Part shown: positions 5,921 through 13,510 of the stretch, one piece after another
Position numbering within the stretch: position 1 is the first letter of the stretch
How the letters are laid out: the number at the start of each line of letters is the position of its first letter
Origin: an uncultured Verrucomicrobiota bacterium
GTDB taxonomy: Bacteria > Verrucomicrobiota > Verrucomicrobiia > Methylacidiphilales > Verrucolacustridaceae
Assembly: GCA_903905395.1 (NCBI GenBank)
Contig: CAIVGD010000371.1
Span: forward strand, 1-14,103
Length of the DNA stretch: 14,103 bases
Reading direction: 5' to 3'
The notes under the pieces: model-generated
Databases searched by the model: none
What the model was told of the DNA's origin: nothing
What the model saw: the letters and a program-made list of their open reading frames with translations, nothing else
Program-made: the position numbers and the translations under genes

Positions 5921-7699
5921 GTGACCGCTTCCGACAGCGCACCCGTCCCCGGCACGGAATTCCGTCTGGCCGGCATTCCTGCGTCCCCGGGTGTGGCCAC
6001 CGGCCAACTCGTGATTTTCAGTCATGAGGAACTGCCCGTGCACTCCACTCCGATTGCTGAGGAGCAGATCGAAGACGAAATGCGGAGGCTGGAAGTCGCC
6101 CTCCTAAAGACGCGCGAGCAGATCCAGAAAATCAAGAAGCAGCTGGCCCATTCTCTGGGAGCACAGCAGACGGAAATTTTCGAGGCTCATCTGCTGGTGG
6201 CGGCGGACAGCACGATCGCCGCCGCCGTTCGACGCCAACTTCACATGAGGAAGGTCTGTGTCGAAAACGTGTATCAGCATGTGATCCACGCTTACGCCCA
6301 AAGCATGAAGGAGATGGAGGATCCGTATCTGCAGGAGCGGGCCGCCGACATTCTGGATGTGGGACGGCGCGTCATTCACAACCTGCTCGGGAGGAAGCTG
6401 GCCGATCTCTATGCGCTCGATGTGCCCAGCATCATCCTGGCGCACGATCTATCGCCTTCCGACACCGCCATGCTCAACCGGCAGATGTCATTGGGGTTCG
6501 CCACCGAAGTGGGGAGCACCACCTCGCACACCGCGATCATGGCGCGCTCCCTCAACATTCCGGCCGTCGTCGGCCTGCACAACATGCTCGCCCGCTGCGA
6601 GCCGGATGCGCCGGTCATAATCGACGGCTATGCGGGCATCCTCATTGTCTATCCCACCGAACAGACGCGGTACGATTACGGACAGATCGCCAAGCGCCAG
6701 CACGAGGTGGAGCAGAGCCTTGAGATTCTCCGCGACACTCCGGCCACGACGAAAGACGGAAGGCGGTTGGTGCTTTCCGCCAATGTGGAACTTCCGGAGG
6801 ATCTTCCCCTGATTGCTGGAAGCGGGGCGGAGGGGATCGGCCTTTACCGGACTGAGTTTCTCTTTCTTAACCGCGTCCAGTTTCCCAACGAGGATGAACA
6901 AACGATTATCTACCAGCAGGTGGTCCAGGCGTCTCTGCCGCATCTCGCGATTATTCGGACCTTGGATCTTGGCGGGGACAAGTTGCCGACCCACCAAGGG
7001 ATTGATCCGGAGCCCAATCCTTTTCTCGGGTGGCGGGCGATCCGCTACTGCCTGGAACGGCCGGAGATCTTTAAGGTGCAACTGCGGGCGATCTGCCGGG
7101 CCAATCCCGGAGGCAAGGTTCGCGTGATGTTTCCGATGATCGCCACGCGCGAAGAACTGGCCGCGGCTCTCGCCCTGCTGGCCGAGGCGCGGGAGGAGTT
7201 GCAAGCGGCTGGCATCCCCGCGGCGGCGGAGGTGGAGGCCGGGGCCATGATCGAGGTGCCGTCGGCCGCTTTGATTGTGGATCGGCTGGCTCCGATGGTG
7301 CAGTTCTTCAGCATCGGAACGAACGATCTCACCCAGTACACCCTTGCGGCCGATCGCACGAACGAGCGCGTGGCGGCACTTTATCAACCGACCCATCCTG
7401 CGGTCTTGATCCTTATACGGCAGGTGGTGGAAGCGGCGCGGCAGAATGGGATCTGGGTGGGAGTTTGCGGGGAGATGGCATCCGATGTTGTGATGACGCC
7501 GATTTTATTGGGCTTGGGGGTGGACGAGATGAGCATGGGTTCGGTGGCTCTGCCGAGGGTGAAGAAAGCCGTGCAGAGTCTTCACTACGGCGAATGTCAG
7601 GCCTTGGCGGACCGCCTGATCAAAATGGATTCGGGGGAACAAACCCGGAAAGTATTGGCCGAGCTGGCACAGCAGACCTATCCCGAACTGATGATTTGA
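5921..7699 (+). CDS. ptsI: Phosphoenolpyruvate-protein phosphotransferase (PTS Enzyme I)
   Basis: Transfers phosphate from phosphoenolpyruvate to HPr, the first step of the PTS. The protein has 592 residues; E. coli EI has 575. The N-terminal HPr-binding and phosphohistidine domains carry GSTTSHTAIMARSLNIPAVVG with active-site His203. The C-terminal PEP-binding barrel has GLYRTEFLF (307-315), RTLDLGGDK (346-354), MIEVPSA (443-449), GTNDLTQY (466-473) and VCGEMA with Cys516. No GAF domain precedes it, so it is of the ptsI type rather than the nitrogen-PTS ptsP type. GTG 5921 is the only start between the in-frame TAG at 5894-5896 (the ptsH stop) and the first conserved block; no clear SD is seen. 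It is the last gene of the hprK-ptsH-ptsI set, and no EII gene follows. Confidence 0.97.
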   Translation: MTASDSAPVPGTEFRLAGIPASPGVATGQLVIFSHEELPVHSTPIAEEQIEDEMRRLEVALLKTREQIQKIKKQLAHSLGAQQTEIFEAHLLVAADSTIAAAVRRQLHMRKVCVENVYQHVIHAYAQSMKEMEDPYLQERAADILDVGRRVIHNLLGRKLADLYALDVPSIILAHDLSPSDTAMLNRQMSLGFATEVGSTTSHTAIMARSLNIPAVVGLHNMLARCEPDAPVIIDGYAGILIVYPTEQTRYDYGQIAKRQHEVEQSLEILRDTPATTKDGRRLVLSANVELPEDLPLIAGSGAEGIGLYRTEFLFLNRVQFPNEDEQTIIYQQVVQASLPHLAIIRTLDLGGDKLPTHQGIDPEPNPFLGWRAIRYCLERPEIFKVQLRAICRANPGGKVRVMFPMIATREELAAALALLAEAREELQAAGIPAAAEVEAGAMIEVPSAALIVDRLAPMVQFFSIGTNDLTQYTLAADRTNERVAALYQPTHPAVLILIRQVVEAARQNGIWVGVCGEMASDVVMTPILLGLGVDEMSMGSVALPRVKKAVQSLHYGECQALADRLIKMDSGEQTRKVLAELAQQTYPELMI

Positions 7700-7716
7700 A
7701 GTTTCAGGGGTGGGGC

Positions 7717-7733
7717 AGGCGACGGGTCGGCCT
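7717..7733 (+). terminator. Weak hairpin after ptsI, no T-tract
   Basis: AGGCGAC and GTCGGCCT can pair with one bulged base around a very short loop, 17 bases after the ptsI stop. No T-run follows, so it is not a standard intrinsic terminator; at most it is a 3'-end stabilising hairpin or a pause before Rho action. The rest of the 94-base ptsI-lysS gap (7700-7793) shows a short direct repeat CAGATTCG but no convincing promoter. Confidence 0.2.
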
Positions 7734-7793
7734 CCTCAGATTCGAAGGCTGGCTCTTCCAAGGCAGGGCAGATTCGGCTAGACCTAAGAATTC

Positions 7794-9242
7794 ATGAGCG
7801 AAGACCTTTCTCCTTTGATCGCCGCCCGCCGGCAAAAGCTGGCACAGCTTCGCGAACTGGGGGTGGATCCTTTTGGCGGGGCTTTTCCGGGAACCGAATC
7901 CACTATGGAAATTCGCGCCAGTTGGGCTGAGGGAAGAAAGGTGCGGTTGGCCGGGCGGATTGTCTCCCACCGGGACATGGGCAAGAGCCAGTTTCTCCAC
8001 CTACAGGATCGCGCCGGACGGCTACAGATCTACGTGCAAAAGCCGGCTCTCCCAGAAAAAGACCGGGCGGTTTTTGATCTGCTCGATCTGGGCGACATCT
8101 TGGGGGTAGAAGGAACGCTTTTCACCACGAAGACAGGCGAACCTTCGGTCCGGGTGGGGAACCTGACCCTTCTGACAAAATCTCTGGCTCCCCTGCCGGA
8201 CAAGTGGCACGGGCTGGTGGATACGGAAACCCGGCACCGGCATCGGCACCTCGATCTGATTTCGAATGAGAATTCGCGACGGGCGCTGGATTTGCGCATC
8301 CGCCTAGTCCGATACATGCGCGAGTTCCTCCAGGCGCAGGGATTCACCGAGGTGGAGACTCCCATGATGCAAACGGTGGCTGGCGGTGCGGCGGCGGAGC
8401 CTTTCAAGACGCGGCACCACGCCATGGGGATGGATCTCTTTTTGCGAATCGCCCCGGAGCTGTATTTGAAGCGTCTCCTAGTTGGGGGAATGGAAAAGGT
8501 GTTTGAGATAAACCGCAACTTCAGGAACGAAGGCATCTCCCGGAAACACAATCCGGAGTTCACCATGCTGGAGGCGTACTGGGCGTATTCCGATTATTCG
8601 GGGATGGCCAACCTTGTGGAAGAAATGATCCGTGGGGCGGCCCAGGAATTGACCGGGGGTCTCAAAATTACGCAGAGCGATGGATCGGAACTGGATTTTT
8701 CCCCTCCTTGGCCGAGAAAAAAATACCGCGATGCGGTGACCGAGGCGGCCGGAGCCGACTGGTTTCAACTTTCCCGGGATGGCATGGAAAAGCGGGCCGC
8801 CGAACTGGGTTTGGAGATGGAGCCCGGCCTCACCGGGTTGGAGATCACCCAGAAGGTCTATGAGAAAAAAGTGGAGGGCCAAGCGATCAACCCGGTCTTC
8901 ATCACTCATCTACCTGCCCAGCTCGTGCCCTTGGCGCGACTGAACCGCGAGGATCCGACGGTGGTCGATGTCTATGAGTTGATTATCGGGCGGCAGGAGA
9001 TCTCTCCCGGATATTCGGAGTTGAACGATCCCTTGTTGCAGGCGGAGAGATTCCGGGATCAGGTAGGGGAACATACCCAGAAGGTGGACACGGAATTTCT
9101 CGAAGCGTTGGAGCACGGGATGCCGCCAGCTGGAGGGTTAGGTCTGGGCGTGGATCGTCTGGCGATGTTGTTGTCCGGCGTGGATTCCATCCGCGAGGTG
9201 ATTTTCTTCCCGCTGCTACGCCCGCGGGAGACTTCCGCTTGA
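7794..9242 (+). CDS. lysS: Lysyl-tRNA synthetase, class II
   Basis: Charges tRNA-Lys with lysine in the cytoplasm. The protein has 482 residues (E. coli 505). N-terminal OB-fold anticodon-binding domain: about 48-135 (VRLAGRIVSHRDMGKSQFLHLQD). The catalytic domain starts near HRHLDLISN (150-158). Motif 2 is FEINRNFRNEGISRKHNPEF (237-256) with R244 and E246. Motif 3 is GLGLGVDRLAMLL (448-460) with R455. The loop THLPAQLVPLAR (371-382) and QEISPGYSELNDP (401-413) differ from the more usual DHPxExSPLAK and RELANGFSELND forms. The key catalytic residues are kept, so a normal LysRS activity is likely, perhaps of a lineage-specific subtype. No SD precedes ATG 7794. Its stop overlaps the TTG start of the MFS gene. 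Confidence 0.95.
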   Translation: MSEDLSPLIAARRQKLAQLRELGVDPFGGAFPGTESTMEIRASWAEGRKVRLAGRIVSHRDMGKSQFLHLQDRAGRLQIYVQKPALPEKDRAVFDLLDLGDILGVEGTLFTTKTGEPSVRVGNLTLLTKSLAPLPDKWHGLVDTETRHRHRHLDLISNENSRRALDLRIRLVRYMREFLQAQGFTEVETPMMQTVAGGAAAEPFKTRHHAMGMDLFLRIAPELYLKRLLVGGMEKVFEINRNFRNEGISRKHNPEFTMLEAYWAYSDYSGMANLVEEMIRGAAQELTGGLKITQSDGSELDFSPPWPRKKYRDAVTEAAGADWFQLSRDGMEKRAAELGLEMEPGLTGLEITQKVYEKKVEGQAINPVFITHLPAQLVPLARLNREDPTVVDVYELIIGRQEISPGYSELNDPLLQAERFRDQVGEHTQKVDTEFLEALEHGMPPAGGLGLGVDRLAMLLSGVDSIREVIFFPLLRPRETSA

Positions 9243-10594
9243 AGGGCGGCGGGATCGGGCTTGCCAGAGGGCCTCTCCTCAACGCCTTTCTCTTTCAGGT
9301 TTTTAACACCAGTTCGTTCTATCTGATCATGGGGCTACCCATGATGCTCTATTTTAAAAAACTGGGGGCCTCCGCCACGGTGCTGGGCGTCCTCGCCGCG
9401 CTTGCCACCCTTCTGAATATTTTTCAGATCCCGGCGGCACGTTTTGTCGAGCTGGTGGGTTACCGGACTTTTGTTTTGCGGGGCTGGATGAGTCGCAGTG
9501 TCATGATCGGGGCCATCGCGCTGGTGGTCAGCTTGCCTCTGCGGATCGACGTGACTTCCCGGCAGATCCTCGTGCTTTTTCTTTTATTTCTTTTCAACAC
9601 CGCCCGAGGAATTTCCCTTAGCGGGTATCTCCCTTGGATCAGTGCGATTGTGCCGGAGTCGGTGCGGGGACGTTTTCTCACCATCGATCAGGCGGCCTCC
9701 CAATCGGCCCTGCTTGTGACGGTGGGCCTGACTGCGTGGTATCTCCAGATGGTGGATAGTCCCAGGGCTTTTGGCGTTCTCTTTGCGGCGAGCATTGTTC
9801 TGGCGGGGCTGTCCCTACTTTTTTTAAGGAGAATCCCCGATGCCCCCACTCCTCCGGTAAGAAAGGAAGGGGCGGAGCCGGTTCCCTGGCGAACCATGAT
9901 GGTGCATGGTCCGTTTTTACGACTGGTGGTGTTTCACGCGATCATGATGCTGGCCATGTCGGGAGGGGGCCTCGTTTTCATTCCCTTTGCCCGGGATCAG
10001 CTCGGCTGTAGTGATTCCAAGTTCATGATTCTTCATCTGATTTGGGGTTCGGTCTTCGTGCTGGCATCGATCCGCGTCGGCAAGATGCTGGACCGTGTGG
10101 GAAGCCGACCGGTGCTGGCTCTGGCCTCCATCATTATAGGAATTCACTTTCTGGGTTGGGGGGCGGTGGCGGCCCATCTTTTGCCGTTCAGCTGGGGAAC
10201 GATCGTCCTGCAACAGACCACGGCCGGAATCGGACTAGCCCTCTACAACAGCGCGCACATGCGTCTGCTCATGGCGACGGTACCCGCGATGGGTCGGAGC
10301 CATTTCTTTGCCCTGTTCAGCGTGGCGGCAAGCTTGGTGGCTGGGCTGGCCCCGCTGGGGTGGGGATTGCTGACCGATACCCTGCAAGGCTTCCACTGGG
10401 GGTCGGGAATTCAGGTGAACGGATTTGTTCTGCTCTACGGAACTTTCACGCTTATCCTTTTGCCGGCCATGATAGCCCTCCGACGTGTGCAGGAACCCAA
10501 AGCCGCTTCGACGGAGGATCTGATTCGTGAATTGGTGCTGGAGACTCCCTGGCGTTCGATTACCCGCTGGTGGAACCGGAGGCCGTTCGCATGA
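9239..10594 (+). CDS. Major facilitator superfamily transporter
   Basis: Integral membrane protein of 451 residues with about 12 hydrophobic segments: roughly 14-38, 47-67, 87-101, 110-128, 153-170, 178-196, 225-250, 263-280, 290-308, 318-337, 355-377 and 394-416. A charged loop near 197-222 separates the two halves. GKMLDRVGSR (281-290) in the loop after the eighth segment matches the MFS motif A pattern; PESVRGRF (139-146) is another family-like loop. The substrate cannot be told. The TTG start at 9239 overlaps the lysS stop as TTGA and has GGGAG (9226-9230) 8 bases ahead, which supports this rare start codon. The 3' end overlaps the next gene as ATGA. The coupling of lysS, an MFS protein and an acyltransferase-like gene may reflect membrane or lipid work, but this is a guess. 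Confidence 0.88.
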   Translation: MKGGGIGLARGPLLNAFLFQVFNTSSFYLIMGLPMMLYFKKLGASATVLGVLAALATLLNIFQIPAARFVELVGYRTFVLRGWMSRSVMIGAIALVVSLPLRIDVTSRQILVLFLLFLFNTARGISLSGYLPWISAIVPESVRGRFLTIDQAASQSALLVTVGLTAWYLQMVDSPRAFGVLFAASIVLAGLSLLFLRRIPDAPTPPVRKEGAEPVPWRTMMVHGPFLRLVVFHAIMMLAMSGGGLVFIPFARDQLGCSDSKFMILHLIWGSVFVLASIRVGKMLDRVGSRPVLALASIIIGIHFLGWGAVAAHLLPFSWGTIVLQQTTAGIGLALYNSAHMRLLMATVPAMGRSHFFALFSVAASLVAGLAPLGWGLLTDTLQGFHWGSGIQVNGFVLLYGTFTLILLPAMIALRRVQEPKAASTEDLIRELVLETPWRSITRWWNRRPFA

Positions 10595-11220
10595 AAAAGT
10601 TTTTTGCTGAGAACAGCCCCGGCCTCGTGGCTCTTTTTATTCGCTCGCTGGCCTTGACCTTGCGTTTCCGGCTGGAAGATCCGCACGGAATTCTGCAGGA
10701 GGAGCCCACTAAGCCGCGGATTTTCGTCTTCTGGCATAACCGTATTCTCATGATGTCGTATATTTACGAACGTTTTTGCCCGGGAAGAAAATGCCTCGTG
10801 TTGATCAGCCGAAGTCGGGATGGGGAGTTTATTTCAAGGGTCGGCAGTCGTTTTGGACTGGAAACAGCGCGGGGATCAAGTTCGAAAGGTGGAGCGGCGG
10901 CGGTCCGCGAGATGGTGCGAGAGTTGGGACTCAAAAATGCGCGGGATATCGTCATCACCCCGGACGGGCCGCGTGGGCCGCGGGGCAAAGTACAGGACGG
11001 AGTCTTGGCGGTGGCGGCTGCCAGCGGGATTTCCATTATTCCTGCGACGACCCATCTGAGTCGCAAGTGGGAGTTGCGCTCCTGGGATCGGTTTCAGATT
11101 CCTCAGCCGGGCGCGGTCTGCCGGGTGGTGATCGGACCTCGGGTGGCGGCACCTGCGGACACGGATCCGGAAAAGTTTGAGCCGACCCGGAAACAACTCG
11201 AGGAAGCCATCGGAGATTAA
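10591..11220 (+). CDS. DUF374 lysophospholipid acyltransferase-like protein
   Basis: 209 residues, similar to the DUF374 family related to glycerolipid and lipid A acyltransferases (LPLAT fold). FWHNRILMM (47-55) carries the catalytic-type His49. SRSRDGEF (73-80), GSSSKGG (95-101) and VITPDGPRGPRGKV (121-134) are the conserved blocks of this family. The N-terminal 10-25 is hydrophobic and may bind the membrane. ATG 10591 overlaps the MFS stop as ATGA, and GGAGG (10578-10582) lies 8 bases ahead, so it is preferred over the GTG at 10570. It probably transfers an acyl chain to a lipid or glycolipid at the inner membrane; the acceptor is not known. It ends 8 bases from the convergent gene on the other strand, with no terminator visible between them. 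Confidence 0.88.
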   Translation: MKKFFAENSPGLVALFIRSLALTLRFRLEDPHGILQEEPTKPRIFVFWHNRILMMSYIYERFCPGRKCLVLISRSRDGEFISRVGSRFGLETARGSSSKGGAAAVREMVRELGLKNARDIVITPDGPRGPRGKVQDGVLAVAAASGISIIPATTHLSRKWELRSWDRFQIPQPGAVCRVVIGPRVAAPADTDPEKFEPTRKQLEEAIGD

Positions 11221-11228
11221 GAAGGAGT

Positions 11229-11771
11229 TTAGGTTTTCGGACCGGCTTGGACCGCAGAAGATGGAGCGGAAGGAAGCTTGGTGCGAATCACTGCGGAAAC
11301 TGTTCCGGCGGTGGCGAGGGCGGCCAACCAAGCCAGAAGGGCTAGAAAACCCGGCACACGAAAAGTCCAACGGGTGAGTGGAACAACGAGAAGGAACAGG
11401 CTACCGATCAGGCCGACGGCGAGGAGAACAGTACGCGCCGACAAAAGCGGCTGTTGCCAGCGGGAAGCGGCCCATTGGCAAACGGATTCCACACCCGAGA
11501 TCGCCGGCGCGGGGACGGACGGCAGGGCGTAGATTTCCACGGCGGCGGGTCCTCCTGCGAGCAGAACCACGCCGAGAATTCCGCTGAGCAGAATCAGGCC
11601 GGGGCGGGCGTTCGCTGATCCAAAGAACCTGAGCAAGAGGCCGAGGACAACCAAAAGGGAGAACGAGCCGACTCCCATCTCCAACCAGAATCGGGCGGCA
11701 TCGGGATTTCCGGGGACAAACTCACGGAAGAGATTGAGGGCGGCCGAGGCGAGGGACTGGATGCCATTCAT
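11229..11771 (-). CDS. Small predicted membrane protein, unknown function
   Basis: 180 residues with about four hydrophobic segments: near 35-50 (FSLLVVLGLLLRFF), 58-75 (LILLSGILGVVLLAGG), 112-132 (VLLAVGLIGSLFLLVVPL) and 140-160 (FLALLAWLAALATAGTV). Hydrophilic loops are short, and the C-terminus is Ser/Pro/Ala-rich. No conserved domain is recognised. ATG at 11771-11769 has only a weak purine stretch (AGCGAAG) ahead. It starts 33 bases downstream of the methyltransferase on the same strand and is probably its operon partner. It converges on the DUF374 gene. Confidence 0.65.
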   Translation of the reverse strand: MNGIQSLASAALNLFREFVPGNPDAARFWLEMGVGSFSLLVVLGLLLRFFGSANARPGLILLSGILGVVLLAGGPAAVEIYALPSVPAPAISGVESVCQWAASRWQQPLLSARTVLLAVGLIGSLFLLVVPLTRWTFRVPGFLALLAWLAALATAGTVSAVIRTKLPSAPSSAVQAGPKT

Positions 11772-11804
11772 CTTCGCTTAAAAATCCATCAGATCGGCAG
11801 GGTG

Positions 11805-12722
11805 TCAATCTTCCGGAATGATCCAAAGAGTGGCTGGCATCCGGTCGGAGGGCGTGTCGGCGGGGCGGAGGCCCGGCTCAATTCGCATAGGAATGTTTTG
11901 CCGAGCGAAAAGTTCTCGAACTTTGGAGGCCAAGGAGAGGGGGGTGGTGTGGGCCTCGTTTATGGAAAGGAGGAGAGATCCGTGCGGCGAAAGAAGTTGA
12001 TGGCAGGAGAGGAGCAGGGGCTCGAGTTCGCGATCCATACGGAATGCGCGGCCCCGGCCGCCGTGGGCGAAGGTCGGCGGATCCAGGATGACGGCATCAA
12101 ACTTTTCGCCCCTCCGGATCAGTCTGGGCAAGACGCGTCGGACATCTTCCGCCCAAAAGCGGTGGCGGGGTCCTGTGAATTGGTTGCGGTGGTAGTTTTC
12201 CTTGCCGCGAGCGAGGGATCGGGAGGAGGAGTCGATGTTCAAGGTCTCGGCTCCTGCGGCGGCGGCAACTACGCCAAAAGCGCAGGTATGCGCAAAGAGA
12301 TTGAGCAGGCGGTGCGGGCGGAGGGTGCGGAGTTGGGCGCGATTCTCTCGTTGATCAGGGAAAAGACCCGGGGAGATCCCAGGGGTCAAATCGATCCCAT
12401 AGGTGAGTCCCAGTTCCCTGGCTTCTCCCGTCCAGATGGAACCCAAAAGAAAAGTGGCGGTCTTGGTCGATTCCATTTGAAAAATGATCCGCGCAGGTTT
12501 CCAGGGCGTAAGGGTGGGGGGATGAAAAAGGGTTTGGAGGAGTGGTTCAATGGGCGGAGTGGGGGTGACGATCCGCAGGGCATCGCCCCAGCGCTCGATC
12601 CGCAGTGCGGGCGCATGTGCGGCTAGGAAGGCATCGGTATCGGTGGCTTCAATCTGTTCCCAGATTTCTGGCGGGAGCCAGGTGGGTTCGGCGGACAGGA
12701 GTTTGCGTAATGGCGTGGCCAC
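11805..12722 (-). CDS. Class I SAM-dependent RNA methyltransferase (RlmI/RlmK-like)
   Basis: 305 residues. Resembles the COG1092 group of 23S rRNA methyltransferases. LFPDQRENRAQLR (120-132) is the FxDQRxNR block that precedes the SAM domain. NLFAHTCAFG (141-150) is motif I, which binds SAM. IDSSSRSL (163-170) contains the acidic residue of motif II (D164). VILDPPTF (211-218) is motif IV with DPP. No N-terminal PUA domain is evident; the N-terminal ~90 residues are less conserved. Likely target is rRNA, but base and position cannot be read from sequence. The start is taken as GTG 12722; no better ATG is in frame nearby. It diverges from the mcsA-like gene with only 15 bases between the starts, so its promoter must lie within mcsA coding sequence. 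Confidence 0.87.
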   Translation of the reverse strand: MATPLRKLLSAEPTWLPPEIWEQIEATDTDAFLAAHAPALRIERWGDALRIVTPTPPIEPLLQTLFHPPTLTPWKPARIIFQMESTKTATFLLGSIWTGEARELGLTYGIDLTPGISPGLFPDQRENRAQLRTLRPHRLLNLFAHTCAFGVVAAAAGAETLNIDSSSRSLARGKENYHRNQFTGPRHRFWAEDVRRVLPRLIRRGEKFDAVILDPPTFAHGGRGRAFRMDRELEPLLLSCHQLLSPHGSLLLSINEAHTTPLSLASKVRELFARQNIPMRIEPGLRPADTPSDRMPATLWIIPED

Positions 12723-12730
12723 GGTTAAAT
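12703..12730 (+). promoter_or_regulatory. Candidate promoter for mcsA-like gene, possibly leaderless transcript
   Basis: TTGCGT (12703-12708) and TTAAAT (12725-12730) are 16 bases apart. A start about 7 bases after the -10 box falls at or next to ATG 12738. No Shine-Dalgarno lies before that ATG, which fits a leaderless mRNA. The -35 box lies inside the first codons of the divergent methyltransferase. Match to consensus is only moderate. Confidence 0.3.
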
Positions 12731-12737
12731 ATCAGTT

Positions 12738-13277
12738 ATGGAGTGTACTTTCTGCCCAGGCAACCAGGCGACTTGTCACCTAAGCAAGTTGGTGAACTCG
12801 AAATCGATCGACGTACACGTCTGTGAAAAGTGTATCCCCCAGCTTTCGCAGAAGGATCTGGTGGACTTCGATGTCTGGGCGTCGGTTTCCAAGCTGGCGA
12901 CGAGCAAGGGGAAGGAGGATCCCGCGGCGGCGGTGGAGAATGAAATCAAGGAGATCTCGGCGAAGTCCCTGCTCATTCCTTCGCCCACTCCGGCGATCTC
13001 CAACCGGTGTCCGACCTGCGGGTTCACTTCGGAGGATGTGCGCAAGACTGGGCGGTTGGGTTGCGGGGATTGCTACGTCGTGTTTGCCGGCCTTCTGCAG
13101 GATGTGTTGAACGACTGCCAAAAAGGGATACGACATGCAGGCAAAGTGCCTCAGACTTTTCGGAAGCCGAGCAGGAAGAGATTGCAGGAAGATCTGAATT
13201 CGGCGGTTGGCAAGGAGCAGTTCGAGGAGGCGGCCCGGCTTCGTGACGAGTTGAGTAAGATCGGGGAGGAGGGTTGA
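12738..13277 (+). CDS. mcsA: McsA-like zinc-finger protein with UVR motif
   Basis: 179 residues. Four CxxC pairs suited to binding two zinc ions: C3/C6, C29/C32, C91/C94 and C109/C112. CPTCGFTSEDVRKTGRLGCGDCY (91-113) is the typical McsA middle block. The C-terminal ~148-175 (RLQEDLNSAVGKEQFEEAARLRDEL) is a UvrB/UvrC interaction motif. In Bacillus, McsA activates the protein-arginine kinase McsB in the CtsR/ClpC heat-shock system. No mcsB, ctsR or clpC is beside it here. What follows is a 278-base spacer and then accA on the other strand. It could therefore work with a kinase encoded elsewhere or have another role. The start ATG 12738 has no SD. Confidence 0.88.
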   Translation: MECTFCPGNQATCHLSKLVNSKSIDVHVCEKCIPQLSQKDLVDFDVWASVSKLATSKGKEDPAAAVENEIKEISAKSLLIPSPTPAISNRCPTCGFTSEDVRKTGRLGCGDCYVVFAGLLQDVLNDCQKGIRHAGKVPQTFRKPSRKRLQEDLNSAVGKEQFEEAARLRDELSKIGEEG

Positions 13278-13322
13278 GATTGCGGATAAGTCCGCCCGCG
13301 AAAAGACGGGAGTAGCACAGCC

Positions 13323-13352
13323 AGTTGAAGTTTAAGATTAAGTTGAAGTCAG
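13323..13352 (+). repeat. Degenerate hexanucleotide tandem repeat
   Basis: Five consecutive 6-base units: AGTTGA, AGTTTA, AGATTA, AGTTGA and AGTCAG. The first four fit AGWTKA or are one base away; the last is decayed. A related stretch (TTTTGAAGTTGAAAGTTTTG) recurs near 13525-13543. Confidence 0.6.
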
Positions 13353-13372
13353 GGGGGAGGGGGGGGTGATTC

Positions 13373-13400
13373 TTGATTTTAGATGTTTGATTTTTGATTT
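13373..13400 (+). repeat. TTGATTT simple repeats
   Basis: TTGATTTT at 13373-13380 and 13387-13394, and TTGATTT at 13394-13400, in an AT-rich stretch just after a G-run. Typical of slippage-prone intergenic sequence. Confidence 0.5.
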
Positions 13401-13441
13401 GGGAAGAGGATTTTTGAAGCGCCAACCTAAAACAAATGTAG

Positions 13442-13461
13442 GGCACCCATGCGTGGGCGCC
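13442..13461 (-). terminator. Hairpin downstream of accA
   Basis: Read on the minus strand, GGCGCCCA and TGGGTGCC form an 8-base-pair stem (one G-U pair) around CGCA, about 95 bases after the accA stop. The bases after it (CTACATTTGTTTTAGG) are only loosely T-rich, so this is a weak intrinsic-terminator candidate. It could equally be part of an interspersed palindromic element. Confidence 0.3.
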
Positions 13462-13510
13462 GTCTGAATTCAAGACTGATGGTGGCTCCCGCAAATGTGG
13501 AACCCGCCAC
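13462..13510. repeat. Adjacent inverted repeats
   Basis: GTCT-GAATTCA-AGAC (13462-13476) is immediately followed by GTGGC (13482-13486) and GCCAC (13506-13510). With the hairpin at 13442-13461 they make three dyads in about 70 bases. Confidence 0.4.

Noticed and set aside
6488..7396. 302-codon minus-strand frame in ptsI
   Set aside because: Antisense shadow of a fully conserved Enzyme I gene.
11802..12626. 274-codon plus-strand frame opposite the methyltransferase
   Set aside because: Gly-rich product without motifs; the minus frame has clear SAM-binding motifs.
13024..13494. 156-codon minus-strand frame over the mcsA end and the spacer
   Set aside because: Runs through simple repeats, has no motif, and overlaps mcsA antisense.
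13323..13510. CRISPR array
   Set aside because: Repeats are too short and too close together, without uniform spacers.
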